This document shows, in pieces, positions 1-11,636 of a DNA stretch of 64,000 bases. Every line of letters begins with the position of its first letter. The first letter of the stretch is position 1. The stretch comes from Spodoptera frugiperda. Taxonomy: Eukaryota; Arthropoda; Insecta; Lepidoptera; Noctuidae. The position numbers and the translations under genes were made by a program. The notes beneath the pieces were generated by a model, which did not search any database, had not been told where the DNA came from, and was given only the letters and a program-made list of their open reading frames with translations. Location of the stretch: assembly GCF_023101765.2 (NCBI RefSeq), contig NC_064213.1:11904001-11968000 (forward strand). The letters run 5' to 3'.

Positions 1-978
1 ATTGAGACTTCACGATGCTTTTGAGTCACGCGAACAATGTTTGTGAATTATCTGAATGCTAATGCATAATTAGTTTGTTTGTAAACATACAGTTTAGCAT
101 CATTTGTATTGTCTGTGACTACAACTGTGGGTATTATGTATTACATTATGTGATTGTCATGTTAATGCTTATTGCGTCAGAGAATCCTTGTACATTCATG
201 TGCAAAAAAGAATACAGATAGAGTTGTGGTATATTTTGAAAGAATACTACAATGAAGTGTTTCTCTGTTTTAACTCAACTGTCACACAGTAGAGTATGAG
301 GAAGTTTGTGACATCACTACATAGTATAAATCAAAGTCGCTTTCTCTGTCCCTTTGTATGCTTAAATCTTTAAAACTATGCAACGGATTTTTTTAATAGA
401 TAGAGTGATTCAAGAGGAAGTTTTATTTATATCTATCACCCTTGCACCCTTGCGAAGATGGGGCGGGTCACTAGGAAATAAATAAATCATGTTCCCTAGT
501 CAGATCATAAGTAAATAGTTGGATAATAATGCAATACAATATATTAGCAATTTTCTTAGTACATGTACGTTATGTACCGTGAAATTGTTTGTTAGACAGT
601 AGTGCCCTTACGTGCAACGTATGGCGGCTGCCGTAGTAGCGGCGCGGCGTGAGTCAGCTCCACGTGCGCGCGTTGCGTGCGAGTCTCTGTTTGTAAACAC
701 GCCGCATCGATAACCGCTCACGTTTTACGATGCCGTGTCCTACTCACTTCATGGTCTGCCGTGATAAACCGCATTTATGGTGTTGTGTGTCATACTAATC
801 ATTATTCTACTAATTAGTTGATAATTATTTATGCTACTAACGTTTGCCAGCTGTATGAAACATTTTTAATTAATCTAATTAGGTTTTTATGTAATAAATT
901 CCTTAAAAAACGTGCGAAAAGTTTTGTCTAGTCCTGTTTGGTTCACGTTACTAATCGTGGTTGATATTTGCATTACAG
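1..978. other. Noncoding sequence upstream of the first visible CNOT3 exon
   Basis: AT-rich sequence, presumably an intron of CNOT3, because the first supported exon starts at 979 in the middle of a codon. The only distinctive part is a GC-rich patch at about 600-740 with many CpGs; it holds a possible alternative first exon (listed separately). I see no other conserved coding exon here. The N-terminal half of CNOT3 must lie to the left of the window. Confidence 0.5.
621..648 (+). CDS. Possible alternative first exon of a short CNOT3 isoform
   Basis: An ATG at 621 opens nine codons (MAAAVVAAR) plus one base, followed directly by GTGAGT. The remaining phase (one base) is exactly what the acceptor at 979 needs, so splicing would give MAAAVVAAR-Q-VVENG and continue through the CNOT3 C-terminal exons (296 aa). 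The TAG at 600-602 is in this frame, so this cannot be an internal exon read from upstream. The exon sits in a GC-rich, CpG-dense patch, which fits a promoter. This is inference from splice phase and base composition only; a chance match is possible. Confidence 0.3.
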
Positions 979-3900
979 AAGTAGTGGAGAATGGTCCGGT
1001 GTCGACGACCCCCGCGCACACAGCGACACACCTACCGGCAGCCGCGCCCACGCAACCACCGCCTGTGAGTACTGGGCCTACTGTATATTATGTCCACTGG
1101 TTTATTCTCCTTTCATTCCCTGAAACAGAAATGACACCAAAAGCTTTCCCATTGTCTTCTTTACTTCAGTGATTCACATTAACCTATGTACAGAATACAT
1201 TGATTATCAACATCAATCTATTCATTGATGTACACATGTTTATTACAGAACAAAAATTAACACCACAATGATCAAGTTCACTGGGATAAGGTCTTTTTTA
1301 ACTAATTAAATGTACTAATTCATTACAATATGTTTTGCAGACGTCAAAGAGTTCGTCAGTACCGCTACTTGGTTCGAGCGCGAGTGCGAGCGAAACGGCG
1401 CCTTCGCCCCTTACCGTCAACGGGCCTAGCCAACCGCCGCATCATACGCCGCAACATGTTGCTAACAAGTAAGCCCAAACACGCTAAACAGCCAACCTAA
1501 GCATTACACACCAAAATAGCTTAAAACTAATTATCAATCCGGAACACAATATTTAGTATAAAAAAGAGGTAAAAAGACAAAAGACCACTGCGCAAATCTC
1601 AACTTTAAAATACAGCTATATCACTAAATCATGTTTCGAGAATGATCGCAGTTGCAGATTGGTAAATAGGTCGGGAGTCAGGACAACAAGGGTATTGAAA
1701 TGTCAGGTTGCGCGCTGTAACTGGGTCGCCGCGACCTCTAGCCGCCGGGCTATAAAGGGAATCTCTATTGTAAATGGATAATGGGTCTATCTAGATAACT
1801 ACATAGTTGCATTCGAGCCACTGCTCGTCGTATGCAGAATGGGCCGGAAACTATTGTTGACATCCTGATTTAGAGGCTGGGAAGATCTTCTAGGTGCATG
1901 AATCTGTAACACTCTGTGATAAATTGCAATGTGTATTGTGTGGGTTATATGCTATATCTCTGCGAAAATATGTGATTCTATATGGCATTCAAATTAGACG
2001 TGCGATACTTGGTCAATCTTAATAATGTTATAATACAAAAAGATAGGGAAAGCCACAGACTATTTGTATTGTTTTTTCTATAACTCTCTGATGTATTTCC
2101 GTATACACCATCTGGTACTGATATCTCTGTAATTTTCATCCCATTAATTAGAGAACAATATTGAATATACTTCAAACTTCCCCCATCCTAAATAATCAAA
2201 ATAACCTTGAAACGAACTACACGCGAATCCTTTCAATTTCTACAAGGACAGTGAAACTCCTGTCGCCGGGAATGGGGTCGCTTTGTGAACTAGTTTCACG
2301 TAAACGGGTCACGGGCTGTAGGACTAGGTTATTGGGTCAGACTACAGATGGTACAAGTTCACTGGGATAAACTGGAACATTGATTTATAGTAAAGGACTC
2401 ATCCTTTTAGTAATTTATTAATATTTATGAGATAGTATTTATTGGGGTAGACAGAGATGTATAAAATTGACTTGATTATTTGTTAAAAAAGTTTGCATAA
2501 GTCAAGTTCTTAGTTATGAATGATGGGGCACGCTTTGTTAAAATAATTACTATGCTGATTTTAGGTATGAAAATTTTAGTTTAATTTCAGCTTCGTTTAG
2601 TAGGATTTTTATACATATGATTAATTTTTTTAGTTGTTTAAAGTTAAGTTTCTGTTTCCCTGTAGTGGTAGAGTGAGTGAAGCGTCGAGTACAGGCGGGC
2701 GTGGCAGTAGCGCGGGCGCGGCCACGGCGTCGCTGAAGAGCATGGCGCAGGAAGCCGTGCAGCGGGCCGGGCTCGACCAGCATCATCCACAGGTACACTA
2801 TACCTTCTCACTTGCAACGCTGCCAGCATTACCAAAGTTCCCATATACAGTGAAACTTGGTTAAGTGGGACCTGGATAAGTGAGAAACCTCCACAAATGG
2901 AACTCATACTGAGGTCCCTACCCATTGGCACTGAATTACCTCTATTAGTGGGACAAACAACCCTCTATATCTGGGATTCGTTCTTTCGATTTATCATCTT
3001 AGTTACCTCTATAACTGAGACAGCAAGTGAATTTTAATGCATAAACCTCAGTAACTGAGACAACATCATTTTGTTTGTTGATTTACTTTTTCTTATTCAT
3101 TTATAATGTGCACATAACACATTGTTTTATTTAAGAATCACACCTCTTTATGTGAAATAACCCGCATGTTCACCTCCATTAATGGAACCCTCTGTAAATG
3201 AGACAAATATTTATTTATACCTGGTTATCTGAGACACTGAGTTAGTGGAATACCTCTATAAGTGATACCAATTTGAAGGTCCCTTGGCTGTCTCACTTAA
3301 CGAGGTTTTACTGTATTTATTGCTACAGTAGTCATAAAATGGGGTGTCATTGTAGAAGACATAAGCCTTAAACAACAATGACATTTTCTCCTGTATCAAT
3401 CAACCTTCAGACACATTTGAAAAAGCACACCTAGACCCGAAACAACACTTTGTGACAGACACAGTTTCGGATCAGTTTGACTGTGCAAATAAATGTAAAT
3501 CTTAGTATAATATTATAATGCACTTGTTGTATGTTACAGAACCTAAGACGAGGGGCTCCCCTAGCGCAAGCGCACATTCCTCCGTTACTGGGCGTGGCAC
3601 CGCTAGGCCCGCTACCACTCAACTCTGTAAGGACATCACTTAGTTTACTACGCTATACATACTAACTCTTTACAGTACTAACATTGGTATGGAATACTCC
3701 ATAAATGAGGAGGAATATTTAACTTGTTCCTCTCTATAGGAGTCACTTTTCTAAGAAACAAAGAAATGTGTCTACATTAAAAACCAACCAAAATATTTTT
3801 CTTGACATTAAAAGAATATTTAGGTGTAATTGTAATAAAATTTACCTTTTAGAATAAGCTGGTGACTGGAATTATTTTTCTATTGTTCGTTAGGTACTTA

Positions 3901-4754
3901 CTAATCGCACACAGACTTTCCAACGCACGAGTCTACGACTACTAAGCACGGTGGGGGTTGCCTTCAATAGCTGTATCACTGCCTTATCAAATTAATGATA
4001 CTGATATGTTTCCAGGAACATCAGCTACAGTTCCAAATGTTGGAATCATCGTTCTACCACATGCCGCACCCGTCCGACTCGGAAAGAACGAGGGTATATT
4101 TACCGAGAAATATATGCCCCACGCCGATATACTACAACCAGGTCAGTAGGCGGCCGGGGGAGGGTTACCCAGTAGTTTGCATGCCGACGTCAGCTGTGCT
4201 CTTACAGGGCGTTGGAGGTCGATACAAAATACGAATAACGGTTCTGTCGTCCGTCTGTCGGTAATGTGAGCGAGTATGTCCACAGGTGCTGCTTCCCCAT
4301 TCGGACTCCGTGGAGTTCTTCCAGCGACTGTCGACGGAGACGTTGTTCTTCGTGTTCTACTACATGGAGGGCACGAAGGCGCAGTACCTCGCAGCCAAGG
4401 CACTCAAGAAACAAAGCTGGCGGTTCCACACCAAGTACATGATGTGGTTCCAGAGGCATGAAGAGCCCAAGGTCATCAATGAGGAGTATGAACAGGTAAT
4501 TATCAGGTTGTTGTCCTTCACTTCTGAGGCATAACATGTCAGTTGGTGTTACAATACAATTAAAAGCTGTAGAGTAAAATTTTCACATATCAAGCAAAGA
4601 ATCCAAAAGCGGCATTATCTGAGCAAGTAGTAATGATGTGTGTGTATGTTTGCAGGGCACATATATCTATTTTGACTATGAGAAGTGGGGCCAGCGCAAG
4701 AAGGAGGGCTTCACGTTCGAGTATAAGTACTTAGAGGACCGTGACTTGAACTGA
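979..4754 (+). CDS. CNOT3: CCR4-NOT transcription complex subunit 3 (CNOT3), C-terminal part
   Basis: CNOT3 is a scaffold subunit of the cytoplasmic and nuclear CCR4-NOT complex, which shortens mRNA poly(A) tails. Seven exons are visible: 979-1064, 1341-1468, 2666-2792, 3540-3626, 4016-4141, 4286-4495 and 4656-4754. They give 286 in-frame residues ending in ...YKYLEDRDLN and TGA. The first exons encode a Ser/Pro/Thr-rich linker. Residues SLKSMAQEAV mark the start of the conserved C-terminal region, and YHMPHPSDSER, LPHSDSVEFFQRLSTETLFF and QSWRFHTKYMMWFQRHEEP form the NOT-box domain that pairs with CNOT2 and binds CNOT1. The ending EKWGQRKKEGFTFEYKYLED separates CNOT3 from its paralogue CNOT2. 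The 5' half lies outside the window. An MITE sits in the 2793-3539 intron. Confidence 0.95.
2848..3313. mobile_element. MITE with CAGTRAAACY termini and TA target duplication (mariner/pogo type)
   Basis: The left end reads CAGTGAAACTTGGTTAAGTG. The right end, read on the other strand, is CAGTAAAACCTCGTTAAGTG, so the two 20-base ends match at all but three positions. Both ends are flanked by TA, the target duplication of the Tc1/mariner/pogo superfamily. The 466-bp interior has no coding potential but contains several diverged copies of the terminal motif (CCTCTATAAGTGA, CCTCTATTAGTGGGAC, CCTCAGTAACTGAGAC). It lies in a CNOT3 intron. The superfamily is inferred from the ends only. Confidence 0.7.
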
Positions 4755-7700
4755 GCGCGTCAGTGTACAGCCGCGCCGCCGCCGCCATTCCTGAAGCAGT
4801 ATTGTTGTCCACCCGCGGGCCGTCGCCGGCGCCATATTGTCGTCCAGTACCGCGGCCGTCGCCGGCTCGCTGCGGGGCTGTGTCCGTACACTACAGATCT
4901 GAATACCTGAGCCTGAGTGTGACTCGATGCTTGAAGTGAATGCCGTGTGCTCTGGACGAGTGGAGTGTGTGAGAAGTACGTAGTGTACCGCAGGAGAGGC
5001 CTATCGTCCCGCAGTGGACACACGGACCTCGCGGCCGAGACCTGCGACTGCGCCGCGGGCGTTAACTAAACTCTTACAAAATAGTGTATTTGAACATATT
5101 CTGGCAGTTTGTAACATGGAATAAGTTGTGAGGATTGCAAGTCAGTTAGTATTGAAGCCGAAGTGTTTGTAAACTGTACACAAGAACGAACAAGCGAAAG
5201 ATAACGTGAAGATTAGTTTCAGCCATACAAGGTTGTAAGTAGCGAAACATGTGATATTGTTATAGGCGCCCGGGACGGCGTCGACCCGCGCGACAGTATC
5301 GGGGCCGCTGTTCCGGCGGACCGGTCCCTGCACAACCCCTTACATTCGGTTCCACGGAGGGTAGTGTAGGCTTGTGTTCTTATGTCCTTGTGCAGAGACC
5401 GGTCTGACACTGGCCACCGATGACCGAAGTGATGGAAATCTCCATAAAACGGCTAACGCACATTATAATTGTAGTACTTTTATTGGAGCATTTTAGGAGC
5501 GTATGGCTTTAATATACAGGGTGTCCCTGAAATCGACGTCCAACGGGCACTAGATGATCAGCGAAGTTCCAACTGTTATCAGAAAAATATATATATTTTT
5601 AAGTCATACAGTTTTTAAATTATAGTAACTTATGTGTTAGTCATGAAAAGGTACAGCCTGTGCCAGTCTTTTGTCTCTTGTTGCTATAAATTTTTATTTT
5701 TTCGTCTGCAGTTTTCCTTACATTATCCTGAATAGTGCTCCAGTAATACGGAATCATAAATTCTTAGCCAACTGCTTTAGATTGGAAAACATTGTTAGTT
5801 TTAGAGGAACCAAATGCTCTGAATAAATTTTTCACCTTACTTTAAGTGACTGTACTGAATAAATTATGTATTGCGCTAGTAGTGGCAAATTTCACCAAAG
5901 TTGGCGCATTTAATAAGGATTCTAAAATGGTATAGCACTTTGCACATTATTTCTTAAATTCGACACAAAAAAAGATTTTTCAACGAAACTCGGTTTCGAT
6001 GAATTTATTTGAACTTACTAATATTTCTTCTAGTGTACTCAAATCATACGTTATAACCTCGTATGCACTAGACAACACTTTGCACGCGATTTGTTATCAT
6101 CATGTTGATAATCAGCGTGGATCTCTTGTCAAACAATATTGTCTGTCTACTCATGATTTCGCTTGCAGCTTTCGTCGGCAATATTACTAGACTTACTAGA
6201 GGAACTGATGTTGTGTATCATGTTTCACTAAATAATATTGAATGATTGCAATATGATGTTCATAGTGCATCAAACACATTATCAAATGTGTAGTAAAATC
6301 AAAAGGAGCGGACGCGCCAGATTCATGTACACAGCATATCGACGCGGTAGTGGTATGGTGTACATGAGCCCTTACGCACAATTACTCGTCATATCACCAA
6401 AAAAAAGAAATGGGTGAATCGTCCGATTAAGTTATGTGTTCATGCCTTGTGATCAAATGCGTGATGAAGCATCAAATATTCTTTAGTTTGTCTAGAAAGA
6501 GTTATTTGCACCGTTGCAAGGAATTGCAGGTAAAGCAAAAAATAATTTAAAAAAGAAATAATCAACACGGCGCAAAAAAGCCAGTGCTCAGCTAAAATGC
6601 CGAAGACCGGGTACGATGGCTCGAGATGCACAACACCAGTTCTTCTAGCGATAATATTGCCGACGAATGCTGCAAGCGAAATCACGGGTAAACAGACAAT
6701 GTTGTTTGACAAGAGATCCTCGCCGATTCAACATGATGATAACAAATAGCGTGCAAAGTACTGTCTAGTGCATACGAGGTTATAACGTATGATTTGAGTA
6801 TACTAGAAGAATTTTTAGTAAGCTCAAATAAATTCATGAAACGGAGTTTCGTTGAAAAATCTTTTTTTGTGTCGAATTTAAGAAATAATGTGCAAAGTGC
6901 TATACCATTTTAGATTCCTTATTAAACGCGCCAACTTTGGTGAAATTTGCCACTACTAGTGCCATACATAATTTAATCAATACAGTCACTTAAAGTAAGG
7001 TGAAAATTTTATTCAGAGTATTTGGTTCCTCTAAAACTAACAATGTTTTCCAATCTAAAGCAATTGGCTAAGAATTTATGATTCCGTATTACTGGAGCAC
7101 TATTCAGGATAATGTAAGGAAGACTGCAGACGAAAAAATAAAGATTTGTAGCAACAAGAGTCAAAAGACTGGCACAGGGTGTACTTTTTCGTGGATAACA
7201 CATAAGTCACTGTAATTTAAAAACTGTAGGACTTAGAATTTTTTATATTTTTCTGATAACATTTGGAACCTTGCCGATCATCTGGTGCCTGTTGGACGTC
7301 GACTTCAGGGACACCCTGTATAATTTAATGAAATTAGCAGACGTATTAGTACGGACTGGTGAGATTTGTTAAAGGAAAGAAGTTCGACGTCGTCCCGGGT
7401 CATTTGTTTTTTAACTTGTGTATAGACATTGGAATAGTTTGAAATTATTTTAAGTGCCGGGGCGTGCGCACCACGGCCGCAGTATTTGTGATCTTAATTT
7501 TTGTAGACTGACTAGTTTTCTTATAATTGTGATCAACGCTGGCGGCGCCAGGGTTCAGTGGACGGGCATCCAACCGTGCGCGGCCGTGGTGCGCAGCGCC
7601 CTCGATACCTAAATATAACTACAATAAGGACCTCCAGTGTGATTTCATTAGTTTGCTAAGTAATACACTTTTTCACCTCTAAAATATGTATATTTTAGTT

Positions 7701-8258
7701 AGTGCATTTAAATTTGAACAAAAGTTAAATTATGTAAGAGCATGCATGTCACACTGCCAATGTATTATATTATTGGATAGTTATACGGTATATATATTTA
7801 TATAAATTGTACTTATTTATTGTTTGTGATAAATTTACGTGATGCACCGGCACCGCTTTGTATCGAGGTGAAAGAGTATATTATCGAAGGTAACGTGAAC
7901 GCGAGCGCAATAGTGCTACTGCCAGATAGTGAGTCACCAACACGTTTGTTTTCCATTGTCCATGAGAGCATAGAAGTAATTTTGTATTCAATGAAGTAGT
8001 CGCACCCGCGTCGCGCAGCTCAATAGTTCGCGCCCCGGCGCCGCGCCGGCACCGCGTCGATGCCGGGCCGGGGCCGGGGCGCCGCGGCCGGTGGCTAGGG
8101 AAGCGGTGGGTGAGCGGTAACTGCGCGCGATCTCGTTTATTACGTGCGTAATGTTGATAGTTTTCACTTTTGTAAAAAGTCTATCGTGAGAGCAGATGAG
8201 ATGTGGTAAATAATTTAAAAAATTATCTGTACAGTTCTATTTGTATAGAAATAATAAA
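4755..8258 (+). other. CNOT3 3' region, probably a long 3' UTR
   Basis: No coding exon is seen on either strand between the CNOT3 stop codon and the first good stand-alone poly(A) signal, AATAAA at 8253-8258. Two GC-rich stretches (about 4755-5050 and 7985-8125) contrast with the AT-rich remainder. The 5515-7320 fold-back element lies in the middle and carries AATAAA-like strings at its own inner positions, so an earlier transcript end is possible. The UTR extent is inference. Confidence 0.4.
5515..7320. mobile_element. Fold-back DNA element with about 700-bp terminal inverted repeats
   Basis: The ends are TACAGGGTGTCCCTGAA and its complement TTCAGGGACACCCTGTA, each next to TA (target TA or a short palindromic target). 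The inverted arms run about 5515-6222 and 6627-7320. They stay alignable throughout at roughly 85-90% by eye; for example, TTTCGTCTGCAG near 5702 has its partner CTGCAGACGAAA near 7123. The unmatched centre, about 6223-6626, has no recognisable protein. Long arms with little interior are typical of fold-back or decayed cut-and-paste transposons. The superfamily is not identified. The element lies downstream of the CNOT3 stop. Confidence 0.85.
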
Positions 8259-9347
8259 TAACGATTAAAAAAATTAAAAACAACGTTGTGATTTCTTCCT
8301 AAACGCTTAGTTTTAAGTGCGTCGGTTTTTACAAGTGCGCGCGCGCCGAATTTAAGGGCGCGACGCGATTTTCGCATTTCTTTTTTTTAATTTATTTTTT
8401 TATAGAAAGAAATGACTGTTTACTTTTAGAATAAACTGTAAGAAAGCATTGAACACATTTGTTTCGTTTGAGGATCGCTCTGATTCCCAGTACATAAGTT
8501 GATATTAATATTAACACCGCACAAAACTGCATTGCAACTCTTCTAACCATGCTTTGTGTATCTATTAATGAATTAATGTCTGTTAATTATGTTATCCATA
8601 AACTGGAGACAATCTACTAAAGGGAAGGTTTATATTTCGATTAGTTCCATTTAGTTGCAATGGGCATACGACGTTATAACATTTCAAAGTATAGTTTTCT
8701 AATAGCCATGCAACAATAAAAAATATCAAATCCCTCTTACCTTTCTTCCTCTCTATTCTAAGTAATAAGTGAATCAGAAAGGGGAAGATTTTCTAAACGA
8801 TGAAGTTTTAATAGCCGAAGAACTTCCATGGGACTACTGAAATAAACAAATACTTCATCTTGTAGCAAGAACTGCTGACAACAGTGTAAGGTTATATGGT
8901 AAGTTGTAAAGATGGAAATGGATCTTGGCCCTTGAGCAGTATTCAGATACTGACAATACTCATTTAAGCCACGGGTTCGATTCTCGGGTTTGATGAGTTT
9001 TTGGTCAATAGTCTTCAATGAGTCTTGATTGCATATTTGCTTCGTTGGCAAGTGGTACTGCAGATCATGAAATTTTGGGTTCGAAAAACTAGACTATAAC
9101 ATGAAGCGTTACAGCACAGGACATTGTTACTTCTTGCAAGGGATATCGCACAATGAAAAGGGCGCATCAATAATTACAGCAGCGATCAAGACTTAAAAAG
9201 ATAAATTAATGAAAATCAGAAAGGTCTCTTCCACCTATGGTAGTGAAAGTTAAAAGTAAGCCATAAAAGTAAATTATAGAAAAATGTAGGAAAAGCAATG
9301 TACACCCACTTATCACCAATTGTGTTATAAGTTTCATGTTACAGGGG
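8259..9347. other. Intergenic AT-rich sequence with one tRNA-like B-box remnant
   Basis: No exon is recognised. Around 8975-8995 the plus strand contains GGGTTCGATTCTCGG, which resembles an RNA polymerase III B box; no matching A box or tRNA fold is seen, so it is best read as a SINE scrap. The rest shows nothing beyond simple AT-rich sequence. Confidence 0.4.
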
Positions 9348-9351
9348 TTAA

Positions 9352-10763
9352 CCTTTTGAACGCCAATGGCATGAATAGATGTCATGCGCAAGCGTGCCCT
9401 GTGCGCCACCGACATCTATAGATGCCAAGAAACAGATCACAGAGAAAAACAAAATAAACACATTAAATCATTACTTTCACGTGTTTTATTGATGTATCTT
9501 AAGAACTGAATACCCAGTTATTACATAATTGTACACAGTGAACAAAATTGCAATATAGTTATTCTAATATTTGATTGATAAAAACAACTTAAATATCGGC
9601 TAAAAAAGCATGTTCTCTCGCGCCAATGGCATGTATACATGCCTACTAGTGATGTAGTGTAATTCAAGTAATATTAAAACTTCAGCTAAATGACTCGCTT
9701 ATTTTTTGTAATAACTATTAAAAAGTATATATATAACCTTAGTCTCTGAGAAAAAAGGTAAATATACTATATTTTAAATTGAAAAATTCTTGGGTATAAT
9801 AGCATATCTTTATATATATAATTCTTCTGTACGTGTGTATGTCACTGAACTTCTCTTAAACGACTGGATTGATTTTGATGATTTTTTTGTGTGTGTTCAA
9901 GGGGATCTGAGAATGGTTTACATTCACAATTTTGTCCGCTGGACAATGTTTTTTTTAATTAATTTTTAATTTATTTGTAGTTGTTGATTTTGGAATGTTT
10001 TACATTGGATCCGACAAATGTTCAAATTAAAGACGTGTAGACAGGACAACGTCTGTCGGGTCCGCTAGTTTACTATATTTTCAATATTATCGACATTCCC
10101 TTTTTGCCAATCATGCGCATCCCTAGCATACTACCGATATGCAATCCCTTCTGCGCCATTGACATGTATAGATGTCGGACTCGTGACGTCGTAAGCGCAT
10201 GCCTTGTTTTTAAATGCGGGGAAGTTGCAAAAAATATTTTATCGAGTACCTACATTATAATTGCAAAAATGGCGAGTAAGTTAATTCTAATTTAATGTCA
10301 GATGTTTTAATAGTAAGTACGAGTACAGTCTAGGGTAAATATATAGATACAAGTAGGTATGATGTAAGTTTATATGTACTCATATAAAGACGACTCATTT
10401 TAATATGACGAGTTTAAATAATTAGGTATATACTTAGTGCACAACTTTGGTAGGTATATAGATTTATAATGTCATTCTCTTAATAATTATGCTATGTTAC
10501 CTACTGCTTTTAATTATTTAAGTTTCATTTAAATTTCGGTACCTGGTTAAATAGTTTATTTCGTGTTTTTGTCACATATTTGTGTCGTTGGCGCTCAGGG
10601 ACAGTTTTCGCTTGTCACGTATTTGTGACCCTGACGAAAATGAAAATAAAATTGATTATCGATGAAGTTTTGGAATCCCTATTTTTTTCGTAGGTATTTG
10701 CGGTGAATTTGTGGCCTGGCGTTGAGGGCAAGTTCATGCGATTTTGCTCTGGCGTTCAAAAGG
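9352..10763. mobile_element. Non-autonomous piggyBac-like element
   Basis: The sequence CCTTTTGAACGCCA at 9352 is matched by its exact complement TGGCGTTCAAAAGG ending at 10763, giving 14-bp perfect inverted ends. Both are flanked by TTAA (9348-9351 and 10764-10767), the hallmark target duplication of piggyBac elements. The interior encodes no transposase. It has three subterminal or internal motifs of the form CGCCAnnGaCATgtATAgATG, near 9400, 9622 and 10157. A Helitron copy (9807-10068) is nested inside. The structure is seen directly; the family assignment rests on TTAA plus CCY ends. Confidence 0.85.
9807..10068 (+). mobile_element. Non-autonomous Helitron nested in the piggyBac-like element
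   Basis: It starts with TC after an A (9806) and ends with CTAG before a T (10069), the A/T insertion site of Helitrons. A short GACAG/CTGTC stem lies just before the CTAG end, with the common lepidopteran ending GTCGGGTCCGCTAG. No coding capacity. Confidence 0.65.
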
Positions 10764-10779
10764 TTAAGCCTATTGCCAT

Positions 10780-10935
10780 ATACACCTACTGGGCACAATT
10801 CTAGATCCCGTGCTGTTATTGAGTTTTCGAAAATCCGAAAAAAGCAACTCTGCCTTTGCCCGATACAGGAATCGAACCCCGAGACCCCTCGTCCGCAGTG
10901 GCATTACGTGCCGTAATGTGCACCTATTCGGGGAT
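10780..10935 (-). repeat. tRNA-derived SINE, minus strand
   Basis: Read on the minus strand it has GGGGTCTCGGGGTTCGATTCC, which fits a polymerase III B box. A CAAAGGCAGAGTTG stretch follows, then a tail ending near ...AATTGTGCCCAGTAGG. The same tail and B box occur in the copy at 57654-57828, defining a family in this genome. The copy is partly decayed and lacks a good A box. Confidence 0.6.
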
Positions 10936-11234
10936 AATAAGGCGTGACGATAAAAAAAAAAATAGGTAAAACACTTGAATTAGAGATACTTATCCAAACT
11001 TCAGAACAAAAATTATGCATGCTTATTGCAAAACAAACTGATTGCTGGAATTATAAAATCCTTTTTTTTACCAATGGGCTCCTTTATTTTTCAGTGGATT
11101 TTGCCCCAAATTTTCTCTGTAGAAGTAACTTCTGAACATTGACACCGTCAGCAATGAAAAATGATGAACTGCCCAAATAACTGGAAAGGCCATCCTGTGG
11201 AGTGTTGGGGACTGCCCTAAATAGAATCGATTCC

Positions 11235-11465
11235 CTATTTTAGGGAGCCAGAAAACGCACAGACGGATCACCTGATGGTAAACAATCGGCGCGACTCAAA
11301 ACACCAGATACGTTACAAGTACGTTGCGAGGGCTTAGGAATTAGAGGATTGTTGAGAAATCTGGGATTAGGGGGAGACGAAACAAACGCAAGCGTTGTTT
11401 CACATCGGTTTTCTGTGAGGCTGTGGTATCGTATCATTCATTCGGGCCGAAGTTTGAATCTCCCT
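11235..11465. repeat. Dispersed lepidopteran repeat (CAAGCGTTGTTTCA family), copy 1
   Basis: It shares ordered blocks with copies at 16905, 27535, 61935 and 62135: CAGACGGATCACCTGATGG, TTACAAGTnCGTTGC, TTAGGAATTnnAGGnTTGTT, CGCAAGCGTTGTTTCA and GGTTTTCTGTGAGGC. It has no coding capacity. The class (SINE or MITE) is not clear from these copies. Confidence 0.6.
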
Positions 11466-11630
11466 TTAGGATAGTCGGGATGCTCTAAAATGAGAGGGAA
11501 TAGGTACGTGTGGGTTAATCAATAGGTTATAGGACAACCCGAAAATTTTGCGTATTAGTTCAGATGGTGTGACAGGTATGTGAATAAATTGTGTTCGACA
11601 AAAATAAAAGACTAATATAAAACTAAATTA

Positions 11631-11636
11631 TTTATT
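11631..11636 (-). terminator. Poly(A) signal of DDX47
   Basis: AATAAA on the minus strand (TTTATT on plus) overlaps the stop codon, in the string TAATAAATAA. The 3' UTR would therefore be very short unless another signal is used. Confidence 0.5.

Noticed and set aside
8970..9000. tRNA gene suggested by GGGTTCGATTCTCGG
   Set aside because: No cloverleaf can be drawn; most likely a SINE fragment.
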